Below, one piece after another: positions 1 through 6,368 of a DNA stretch of 64,000 bases; the first letter of the stretch is position 1, and each line of letters opens with the position of its first letter. The DNA lies in contig CAILCG010000018.1 in NCBI GenBank assembly GCA_903832665.1, positions 1 to 64,000 of the forward strand. The letters run 5' to 3'. Position numbers and translations under genes: made by a program. This DNA comes from an uncultured Methanomicrobiales archaeon. GTDB lineage: Archaea > Halobacteriota > Methanomicrobia > Methanomicrobiales > Methanospirillaceae. The notes beneath the pieces were generated by a model, which was not told the DNA's origin, made no database searches, and was given only the letters and a program-made list of their open reading frames with translations.

Positions 1-1
1 C

Positions 2-397
2 CACGACCCGGTAGAAAAGACCAAGGAAGGGTACACGGTGAAGATTGTCTATCAGGATACCGATGCAAAGGTTGTCGGCAGCCTGTCGGACAAGTTCAAC
101 ACCATCGCCGGATTCACTGCAGGTGCAGCAGCGATCCTCGCGAACACGGCCCTCTCCACTGCCCACGGCGGCACTGCGGTCCGCGACACTGAGAACGAAG
201 CGTTCAGCGCGACCCTCAAGCGCCAGACGAACAAAACCCGGGGGAGAGGAGACCTCCCGGTCACCTCTCTTTTTGGTCTGCTCGTCACGTGCGGAGGACC
301 GTCAAATGGAAACGGAAATTTTGGCAATTGTGCTCGGGGCTGTGCTCCCGATCTATCCCGTGCTGTATGCCATCTACCAGAAGATCGGCAAGTATGA
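2..397 (+). CDS. Hypothetical protein, 3' part (5' end outside window)
   Basis: The reading frame is open from the left edge to a stop at 397. The first ~80 codons read like a normal protein (charged start, then a small Ala/Gly-rich hydrophobic stretch, GFTAGAAAILANTAL). The last ~50 codons are less convincing: they pass through a GC-rich hairpin (about 238-261) and overlap the next gene by more than 90 nt. The real product may therefore end near 250 by a stop lost in this copy, or may simply run on. I do not recognise the family. It precedes three short overlapping genes on the same strand, as in a compact accessory or viral module. The frame is favoured over its neighbours because they give Arg/Ser-rich shadow translations. 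Confidence 0.4.
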   Translation, partial: HDPVEKTKEGYTVKIVYQDTDAKVVGSLSDKFNTIAGFTAGAAAILANTALSTAHGGTAVRDTENEAFSATLKRQTNKTRGRGDLPVTSLFGLLVTCGGPSNGNGNFGNCARGCAPDLSRAVCHLPEDRQV

Positions 398-470
398 TGA
401 GGTCGTCGAGGAATTCAAGAAACTCCGGAATGAGCACGAGCGCATCAAGGAGGAATGTCATGGAAGCTAA
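306..470 (+). CDS. Small membrane protein with charged coiled tail (54 aa)
   Basis: The ATG at 306 follows a good ribosome binding site (cggagg, about 290-296). The product has one N-terminal transmembrane segment (residues ~4-24) and a charged helical tail (EEFKKLRNEHERIKEE) that could form a coiled coil. The stop overlaps the next start by 11 nt, and the downstream ribosome site lies inside this gene, suggesting translational coupling. The size and layout resemble small holin-like or structural membrane proteins in archaeal viruses, but no family is recognised, so that is only a guess. Confidence 0.55.
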   Translation: METEILAIVLGAVLPIYPVLYAIYQKIGKYDEVVEEFKKLRNEHERIKEECHGS

Positions 471-939
471 GAAGATGCAGCCGGTCGCAACGGTGACCGG
501 GCTGTACCGGGGAAAGTTCGACGGGCTTGAGCCACTCACGACCAACACCCCACTCACCCGGGATGAAGTGCGGCGCAATCCGATCTTCTATGAACTGGAC
601 CTGCACCCACAGCAGGGTGATGAGAATCTGATCATCGATGTGATCTACGACAACCTTTCCCCGATGCGGATGCAGGATCTGTTCCGGGGAACTGACATCC
701 CGCGAGGCGTCCGGTTCTGGCCGGACTGGTTTGACATCCCGCCCTATGAGGAGATGCACGACATCGATGGCCGCCGGGTTTACCCGCGAGCACCTGGGGT
801 CCACACGGTCCGGATCCGGACCGGTCGCCGGAAGTTTGCCCAGATGGGCCGGGTCCGGGATTTCAGCCCGGCAAATGGTGGGTACACGAGCCCGGTCTTT
901 GAGATCCGGATTGCGGAGAGTCCCGATGTTCGAGAATGA
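460..939 (+). CDS. Hypothetical soluble protein (159 aa)
   Basis: The start is ATG 460, preceded by aaggagg at about 447-453; the open frame extends further upstream, but this site is far better than any earlier start. The protein is acidic to neutral, rich in Pro, Arg and Tyr, with no signal peptide or transmembrane segment. The middle part (around NLSPMRMQDLF) and the tail with repeated beta-like stretches suggest a folded beta-rich domain. The 3' end overlaps the next gene by 14 nt. Not recognised; the context suggests a component of the same small module as its neighbours. Confidence 0.55.
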   Translation: MEAKKMQPVATVTGLYRGKFDGLEPLTTNTPLTRDEVRRNPIFYELDLHPQQGDENLIIDVIYDNLSPMRMQDLFRGTDIPRGVRFWPDWFDIPPYEEMHDIDGRRVYPRAPGVHTVRIRTGRRKFAQMGRVRDFSPANGGYTSPVFEIRIAESPDVRE

Positions 940-1510
940 ATTGCAGACCCGGGCCACCATCTGCGGGACCGGGGTACTGCTCGGGATTGTCCTGGTGCTG
1001 GCCCATCTTCCCCTTCTTCTTCTGATTGTACCGATCGCGGTGTTGTTCCTTGGTCTCGTGGCGGACCCGGAGGAGACGCATGCGGTTTGGTACGGGATGC
1101 TGAACACGCTTGGCATCTTTGATCTCACAGCGCTCACGAATGGAGAGCGATTGAACTATTCTGATAACCGGCATTACTTCTGGTTTGGCGAGGTCGGGAT
1201 GGCCTCAATGCTGGCCGGTGTATTTGCGGTCCCGGTCGGGTGCTTCCTTGCGGGCCGGGCGGAGATTACACTTGCGTTCATCGGTGCTGTGGTACTGTTC
1301 CTGCCGTTGTTTGTGTTCCTGCCGAAAATTATGCAGCAGGCAATGAAGGCAGATGCGGATGCAGCGATTGAGGCGTTTGGAATGAATGAGCAGGTGAAGA
1401 GAGTGTTCTGGACCTTGTTCATCGCGATGGCGGGGTTGGTCCTGGCCCGGGTGGTGGACCCGGTGACGGCGCAGCAGGTGGTTAGGATGATTACGGGGAT
1501 GGGGGGGTAA
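926..1510 (+). CDS. Polytopic membrane protein (194 aa)
   Basis: Start ATG 926 lies inside the end of the preceding gene, with ggag just upstream. Four to five hydrophobic segments are visible: residues ~14-45 (a long double stretch), ~90-112, ~115-140 and ~165-185. A polar region of about 40 residues follows the first segment. No enzyme or transporter motif is evident. It is the last gene of the left-edge group. The end of the gene (gacggcgcagcagg, near 1463) is echoed at about 11713, where a diverged copy of the downstream noncoding segment also lies, so the gene and its 3' flank may have been copied or moved together. Confidence 0.5.
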   Translation: MFENELQTRATICGTGVLLGIVLVLAHLPLLLLIVPIAVLFLGLVADPEETHAVWYGMLNTLGIFDLTALTNGERLNYSDNRHYFWFGEVGMASMLAGVFAVPVGCFLAGRAEITLAFIGAVVLFLPLFVFLPKIMQQAMKADADAAIEAFGMNEQVKRVFWTLFIAMAGLVLARVVDPVTAQQVVRMITGMGG

Positions 1511-1534
1511 GGGGGATGAGATGATCTCCCCCCT

Positions 1535-1805
1535 CACCTATCCTCCGTCGGAGACCTCTGGAATAAGGGGTCAGGACCCTGAGTACAAGTCACCGGGAAA
1601 CCCCGAAAAAACCTTCTTTTCAGTTCCTGTGGAAAATACGCTTTTAAATCGCTCTGTTTGCCAAAATAATGGAGATATGCCCCTCTCCCAAAGCCCGCCA
1701 AAGGCCCTAGAATCGAGACTTTTTTCGCCACCTATTTTAGCCCATCCGGACCCAGAAAACCCGTCAGAGATGCCCCGATGAGGGTCGTTTTCTCCGACGG
1801 CATTA
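1535..1805 (+). repeat. Dispersed intergenic repeat, copy A
   Basis: By eye, this segment and 11755-12056 are diverged copies in the same orientation. Shared blocks, in the same order, include ggaataaggggtcagga, cttttcngttcctgtgga, ctgtttgccaaaat, a Ccaaagccc block, an anacttttttc block and a final ggtcgttttctccga-like block. Copy B carries small insertions. Neither copy encodes a protein. Both copies follow a membrane-protein reading frame or its remains. Confidence 0.65.
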
Positions 1806-1859
1806 TTATAAAAATAAAGAAATGGATTGTGATCCGGAAAACTAGGTTTTTGGAGGGTG

Positions 1860-2234
1860 TCAGTCGAGATAACCACGTAATTTTTTGATGAGAGCAAGCT
1901 GATTATTCGCTTCGATCTTCTTCTCTTTCTCAATGCATCCCATGATCTCTGTGATAGATTTCGCCAGCTCGTAGACTTTCATCGGCCGGCCCTTGCTCTC
2001 GGAGGGGCTTTCACAACTTTTGATCCAGTCCTGGCTCATCAGGTACTTCATTGCGATGCTGACTTCGGGTTGGCGCATGTCGGTCCCACGCTCGATTGCC
2101 CGTGATGTTGCTTCCGGTGTGTTTGCAAGGAACACCAGTACCTTTGCAACATTTTTCTTTGTTCCAATCTCGATTAACAGATTGGCGAACTCTTCCTCCT
2201 TATCCGTAAAGTATTCAACTGTTTCCTGTCTCAT
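1860..2234 (-). CDS. Winged-helix transcriptional regulator (124 aa)
   Basis: The N-terminal third contains an ArsR/TrmB-like winged helix: a helix with VLVFLANTPEAT, a turn, then the recognition helix QPEVSIAMKYLMSQDWI, followed by a wing with KGRPMKVYEL. The C-terminal helix is charged and may dimerise. The length (124 aa) suits a single-domain regulator. Start ATG 2234 is the natural beginning of the conserved part. It stands alone between the repeat at 1535-1805 and the broken MFS gene. The ligand is unknown. Confidence 0.7.
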   Translation of the reverse strand: MRQETVEYFTDKEEEFANLLIEIGTKKNVAKVLVFLANTPEATSRAIERGTDMRQPEVSIAMKYLMSQDWIKSCESPSESKGRPMKVYELAKSITEIMGCIEKEKKIEANNQLALIKKLRGYLD

Positions 2235-2330
2235 TGAACCACCAGATTATTCCGTATTGTTTCAATATCGTCTTGATTATCTCGTTAAATGCATTCTGGT
2301 CAACTTTTTTAAAAATTGATAAAAAGAATC

Positions 2331-2663
2331 TCAACCGATTTTACAAAAGGAGCCGGTCGCGGAGCGAGGGCGAGCACGGCGAAGCTGTGCGACGCGGGCG
2401 GCGATCTGCACAAAGCCGGCTATGAAAATGTTTTTCGGCTCCTTAACATCAGCAAGTCTGCCGAACGGGATCAATAACCCCGTGAGAACGAGAAGGTAAG
2501 ATATGAGAACCCATGAAGCCGGACTCGTACCGACATCATAGAAACGGGAGATTGCAGTCAGTGAGATAACGACGATGCTGGAATCAACTGCTCCAACAAA
2601 CGACCCGAGCACAACCACTGCTATAATAAGACGCTGTGCGGCTGATTCCGGAAGACAGGTCAC
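2331..2663 (-). pseudogene. MFS transporter, N-terminal fragment only
   Basis: The first ~75 codons (2663 down to about 2430) match the start of a 14-helix drug:H+ antiporter of the DHA2/EmrB-QacA type: TM1 with GSFVGAVDSSIVV, then ASWVLISYLLVLTGLLIPFG and the loop GRLADV. After VKEPKNIFIAGF the similarity stops, and the frame continues into an Arg/Ala-rich, GC-rich stretch (2345-2415) that is not transporter-like. A full member has more than 450 residues, so this is a truncated relic. The GC-rich joint may mark a deletion or insertion point. Identity as an MFS protein is well supported; the reason for the break is unknown. Confidence 0.65.
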
Positions 2664-2715
2664 GAATGATCACTATGTTTATTGACAGGATTCGTATGTA
2701 TGAGAAGCGATATGT

Positions 2716-2753
2716 GCAAAAATATTTTCACTCAACGACGGGATTATCAGATT
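2716..2753 (+). repeat. 38-bp repeat, copy 1 (upstream of mtd)
   Basis: This 38-bp stretch matches 4334-4371 at 31 of 38 positions counted by eye (common core ttttcactca and cttatcagatt-like end). A third, weaker match lies at 3850-3885. Copies 1 and 3 sit about 100 and 72 bp upstream of gene starts (mtd and the RCC1 gene). The AT-rich core (aaaaatatttt) could serve as a TATA box, so it may be a duplicated promoter region. Confidence 0.4.
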
Positions 2754-2851
2754 TTGAAGAACTATTTCAAACCATAGGAACGGCAACAGTAATGTTTGAG
2801 AGAACCGGTTCTCCTTTACGTTCCTTGCGAAAAAACTGAGGTGAACGTTTT

Positions 2852-3691
2852 ATGGTTGTTAAAGTAGGCGTAGCCAAATTAGGCAATATTGCAAGTGGTG
2901 TGATGGCAGAGCTGCTTCTTGATGAGAGGGCAGACCGTGAGGATATGCAGACATTCATGGCTACGAGCGGGACCAAGCTCCAGACGGGAGATATCGACTA
3001 TGTCGTATCCAACATGAAGGCATGGAAGCCGGACTTCTGTATCGTGGTCTCCCCAAACGGTCTCCTTCCCGGTCCGACCGCAGCCCGCGAACAGCTTGAC
3101 GCTGCCGGCATCCCGTGTATCATCGTCACTGACGATGTGACCACCAAGAAAGGATGGGAGGAGGTAAAAAACGGCAGGTTCGGGTACATCATTATGAAGG
3201 CAGACTCCATGATGGGTTCACGCCGTGAGCTCATTGATCCCATCGAGATGGCGGACTTCAATGGCAACCAGATCCGTGTCCTTGCCCTTACCGGTGCATT
3301 CCGGAAGCTCCAGCTCGCTCTTGACAAGGTCATCGATCAGGTCAAGGCAGGCAGGATGGGTGCGGAACTTGAACTCCCCAGGATCGTCATGACTTCAGAC
3401 AAAGCAGTTGATGGTGAATTCACCAACCCTTATGCTCTGGCAAAGGCACGTGCCGCATATGAGATTGCATACGCTGTTGCCATGGTCAATGTCAGGGGCT
3501 GCTTCATGACCAAAGAATGGGAAAAGTACATTCCGATGGTCTGTAGTGGCCACGAAATGATGCGGGCAGCTGCAAAACTCTGCGACGAGGCCCGCGAGAT
3601 GGAGAAGGCCGGCGACGGCATCATCCGCAAGCCTCACAAGAAAGATGGCGTCATCGTTTCCAAAGTGAAACTGATGAGCAAGCCGGAATAG
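2852..3691 (+). CDS. mtd: F420-dependent methylene-H4MPT dehydrogenase
   Basis: This 279-residue protein has the length and sequence character of Mtd, which reversibly converts methenyl-H4MPT+ plus F420H2 to methylene-H4MPT in the CO2-reducing methanogenesis pathway. The N-terminus [20 protein letters not shown], the block [18 protein letters not shown] and the segment [17 protein letters not shown] are typical of the family. It is a soluble cytoplasmic enzyme. The ATG at 2852 follows gaggtg at about 2839. It is monocistronic or co-transcribed only with a tiny downstream gene. A T-rich run follows the stop. The gene is intact, which confirms an organism that reduces CO2 with F420. Confidence 0.96.
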   Translation: MVVKVGVAKLGNIASGVMAELLLDERADREDMQTFMATSGTKLQTGDIDYVVSNMKAWKPDFCIVVSPNGLLPGPTAAREQLDAAGIPCIIVTDDVTTKKGWEEVKNGRFGYIIMKADSMMGSRRELIDPIEMADFNGNQIRVLALTGAFRKLQLALDKVIDQVKAGRMGAELELPRIVMTSDKAVDGEFTNPYALAKARAAYEIAYAVAMVNVRGCFMTKEWEKYIPMVCSGHEMMRAAAKLCDEAREMEKAGDGIIRKPHKKDGVIVSKVKLMSKPE

Positions 3692-3693
3692 AG

Positions 3694-3720
3694 ATCTTCT
3701 TCTTCTTTTTTGGTTTTGTC
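3694..3720 (+). terminator. T-rich terminator after mtd
   Basis: Pyrimidine- and T-rich tract (tcttcttcttcttttttgg) right after the mtd stop, the usual form of an archaeal intrinsic terminator. No hairpin is needed or seen. Confidence 0.45.
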
Positions 3721-3764
3721 AGGTTTGCGGAAAGTGAGAGCCATTTTCCAACGGAGTAGTTCTT

Positions 3765-3917
3765 ATGACTCCAGAAGACCAGGCAAAGCCTGCCCGGATC
3801 CTGTTGCCTTGTGATCTCTGCAGAACCGGCATGGTCCGCTCTCGTTCTCCCGGAATAACTGCAGCAATTCTTTCACTCATCGCCGGCGTTATCTTTGCGT
3901 CTCCCATTATTTTATGA
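3765..3917 (+). CDS. Small membrane peptide (50 aa)
   Basis: An ATG at 3765 preceded by acggag (3751-3756) opens a 50-codon frame ending TGA at 3917. The N-terminal half is polar and contains a CxxC pair (LPCDLC); the C-terminal half is one transmembrane helix (AAILSLIAGVIFASPIIL). The arrangement (short cytosolic metal-type head plus one helix) is plausible for a real small protein. Its helix-encoding DNA resembles 4334-4371, so it may be one intact copy of a sequence that has decayed elsewhere. Function unknown. Confidence 0.4.
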   Translation: MTPEDQAKPARILLPCDLCRTGMVRSRSPGITAAILSLIAGVIFASPIIL

Positions 3918-4443
3918 GGCTAAAAATGAACTCCGGGCAATTGTTCAGGTCCGGGAGATGATCTATTCCGGGCCCTTTGCGGGCTCCGTTTGCCCATTTT
4001 GTGATCCATTTTGCGGCTCCAGGGGAAACGACGCCAACGCCCACAAAAAATATCAATTTAATCGATTATTTTTCGAAAATACGCGTTTAAAACAGAATTC
4101 GACCGGCCAATTTAGCGGGCTCCGGTTGGTGGCGTTTTCTGCCACCCCATTTCAGGTCATAGGGGGTGAGAAAGACGATGGAAAAGGCCACTGTTGCCAG
4201 GAGATGAAGTCACGTCGGAGAAATCCGGTTTTGAAACGTCAATAATCAGCTGGACTTGGGTGGACGGGCGGGGCGTGGGGAGGGAATTTAGACGGAGCCG
4301 GGTGGACCCGTGTGAATGATTGACACGATAACAGCAAATATTTTTTCACTCATCACCGTGCTTATCAGATTCACCGGGAATATGATCAATATCCGATCCC
4401 TTATCCCCGTTTGCCGGAGCGGGTGAAACACAAAAGGAATTAT
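3918..4443 (+). other. Intergenic region without a convincing gene
   Basis: About 520 bp. It holds imperfect short repeats (gggccctttgcgggctcc and attttgcggctcc, 3970-4020), a GC-rich stretch (4140-4310) and the third 38-bp repeat copy at 4334-4371. A reading frame over 3895-4245 exists but has no ribosome site and no protein-like composition. The last 70 bp probably carry the promoter of the RCC1 gene. Confidence 0.5.
4334..4371 (+). repeat. 38-bp repeat, copy 3 (upstream of RCC1 gene)
   Basis: Matches 2716-2753 at 31 of 38 positions. Read in one frame it would also encode ITANIFSLITVLI, similar to the helix of the 50-aa peptide at 3765-3917 (ITAAILSLIAGVI), so it may be the relic of a second copy of that peptide gene rather than a promoter. 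Confidence 0.4.
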
Positions 4444-5433
4444 ATGAAAATTCACTCGTTCCCAGCAATTATCTTCAGTTGCCTTCTGGTCACCAGTCTG
4501 ATGATACCTGCAGGTGCATTTCCCGATACATTAGGCTCCCGGAACAGAAGTCTGGGTTCGGCGAATCCGGCGCTCTGGAGTGATGATGATGGGGAATGGT
4601 TCACGATCTGGCACGATGAAAACAAAAAACTGCAGTGCACCGGATTGGATAATAAAGGCCAGTGCGATATTCCACGGGAACTTGTAGATATCAAAACCGG
4701 TCTTTTTGATGTCCACAACGTTGCCATAGGATCGGACTTCGTTGTTGCCCTCCTCGAAAATGGTTCAGTGGTTGTATGGGGAAGTAATGATCATGGGCAA
4801 CGTAATGTTCCGCCCAATCTGACAAATGTTATTCAGCTTACTGTTACTACTACTGGCTCGGTAGCAGCACTCATGGATAATGGTACGGTTATCTCCTGGG
4901 GATATAACAACCAGAAGCAGACGGAGGTCCCGTCAATCCTTGCGAATAACGTCACCTATGTAGTTGGCGCATATTCTCATTTTGTGGCCCTTACGCGGGA
5001 GAAAACTATTGTGGCATGGGGGGACAATAGCCTTGGCCAGTGTGACGTCCCAGCGGGAATGGAAAATATTATTGATGTAGCCGTCGGGAGATATCACACC
5101 CTGGCCCTGGCAGAAAACGGAACCGTTTTTGCATGGGGCTATAACTGGTGGGGACCGTGTAATATTTCCCCGAATATTGGGAAGGTACGGGAGATATCTT
5201 CCGGACAGGATTCCAGCCTCCTCTACCTTGAGAATGGAACTGTTCTGGTAACCGGATCAACATTTACTTCGGCCGGCGAACCCGGGCCGGGATTATACCC
5301 GTCAATCGCTGAAACAAATTTTAATACCGAAGATACCATGGTTCGCGATAATATTGCAATTACCGACCGTGGTGACGTACTCATCGTGGCATTGCCAGAA
5401 CCTCGATGCCCTGACTCCGAAAAATTCCGATAA
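4444..5433 (+). CDS. Exported RCC1-repeat beta-propeller protein (329 aa)
   Basis: Start ATG 4444 has aaagga upstream and begins a clear signal peptide (residues 1-25, hydrophobic core FPAIIFSCLLVTSLMIPAGA); a TTG at 4411 in frame is less likely. The mature part carries at least five RCC1-type repeats of ~40 residues, each with the pattern xALxENGTVxxWGxNxxGQ followed by VPxxL. Such repeats form a propeller used in binding. The expected seventh blade is not obvious, so the propeller may be incomplete. No membrane anchor is seen at the C-terminus. It is followed within 45 bp by a winged-helix regulator gene in another frame. Partner unknown. Confidence 0.75.
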   Translation: MKIHSFPAIIFSCLLVTSLMIPAGAFPDTLGSRNRSLGSANPALWSDDDGEWFTIWHDENKKLQCTGLDNKGQCDIPRELVDIKTGLFDVHNVAIGSDFVVALLENGSVVVWGSNDHGQRNVPPNLTNVIQLTVTTTGSVAALMDNGTVISWGYNNQKQTEVPSILANNVTYVVGAYSHFVALTREKTIVAWGDNSLGQCDVPAGMENIIDVAVGRYHTLALAENGTVFAWGYNWWGPCNISPNIGKVREISSGQDSSLLYLENGTVLVTGSTFTSAGEPGPGLYPSIAETNFNTEDTMVRDNIAITDRGDVLIVALPEPRCPDSEKFR

Positions 5434-5476
5434 TAACCTCCGTGTACCCAGCCGGGGAATTTTTAATCTTAAAAGG

Positions 5477-5998
5477 GTGTGCGATAAAGATCTTCTGGAT
5501 CAACGGAACCGGTCATTAATTTACGCAAATATCTATGCCAATCCGGGAATTCATTTCAATGACCTGTGCAGGGCCCTGGAAATCAACCGTGGAACCATGT
5601 TTTATCACCTTGCGGTCCTGCTCTCCTCCGGAAAAATTGCCGGGATGGATTATGCCGGAAAAACGGTGTATTTCACCAATAAAAGTTGTTTCGGAGACAC
5701 AGAGCGTAAATTACTCCTTCATCTGAAAAACCCGGCCCGAATGAGTCTGTTGCAGAACCTTCATACCCATGGACCCCTCCGACGTGGAGACCTTATCGAT
5801 AAAACCCGGTTATCCACAGCAGCAACAGCATGGCACCTGAAATTTCTCTCTGATGAAGGGATTGTCCAGATCAAAAAAGCCGGGCGGGAGGCGTATTATT
5901 CCATTCATCCGGAGATGGCCCCTTGCTTGTCCGGCCTGATGGCAGCAGGACATAAAGGGGGAATTACTGTAACGGGGGAATGCATAGCGGAAGTATGA
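5477..5998 (+). CDS. Double winged-helix transcriptional regulator
   Basis: Two winged-helix domains are visible. The first (IYANPGIHFNDLCRALEINRGTMFYHLAVLLSSGKI) and the second (MSLLQNLHTHGPLRRGDLIDKTRLSTAATAWHLKFLSDEGIVQIKK) both have the ArsR-like helix-turn-helix and wing, a form common in Methanomicrobiales. The frame is open from 5354, inside the preceding gene. The first acceptable start is GTG 5477 (173 aa), but its ribosome site is weak. Relatives often carry a membrane or sensor part before the HTH pair; here that part is missing, so the gene may be truncated at its 5' end or have been fused to the RCC1 gene before a frameshift. DNA-binding role is secure, target unknown. Confidence 0.7.
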   Translation: MCDKDLLDQRNRSLIYANIYANPGIHFNDLCRALEINRGTMFYHLAVLLSSGKIAGMDYAGKTVYFTNKSCFGDTERKLLLHLKNPARMSLLQNLHTHGPLRRGDLIDKTRLSTAATAWHLKFLSDEGIVQIKKAGREAYYSIHPEMAPCLSGLMAAGHKGGITVTGECIAEV

Positions 5999-6368
5999 CG
6001 ATCATCACCGATTATGATAATTGATTTCCGACAAAACAGATCAAAATCATCTGGATCTATCACAGATTTTTTTATCGTGCAGGGTTGCTTTTAGTATCAT
6101 CAAGCGGTCTTCAGACAGGACTTAAAACACATCAAGAAAGAATAATGCAGTAAATCGCCAATTGTGTCCATACCCATTAGCCCAGGGTTCAGAAATTCCT
6201 CGATAATTGCAAATCATGAGCATCATTATCCTGGTTTTTCACAAGAGAATTGCAATTGGCTGAAATAGATTTTAAAAACATGTCTGTTACTATCACAGAT
6301 TTGTTTTAACCATCTTAGTTCTACAAATCCATTATGTGGTCCTGTAATTTTGCGACAGGTGCGAGGCT
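5999..6368 (+). other. Intergenic region, AT-rich, with a 13-bp direct repeat
   Basis: No gene is seen in these 370 bp. The sequence ctatcacagattt occurs at 6058-6070 and nearly exactly at 6290-6302, which could be paired regulator sites. A TATA-like stretch (gattttaaaaac) lies near 6268-6280. The region probably holds the promoter of the surface-protein module that starts at 6369. Confidence 0.4.

Noticed and set aside
238-275. Terminator hairpin near 238-275 as end of the first gene
   Set aside because: A GC-rich inverted repeat followed by T-rich sequence exists, but the reading frame stays open through it and archaeal terminators do not need hairpins, so it is not listed as a feature.
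3895-4245. 116-codon frame after mtd
   Set aside because: No ribosome site, odd composition and overlaps the small peptide gene and short repeats; treated as noncoding.
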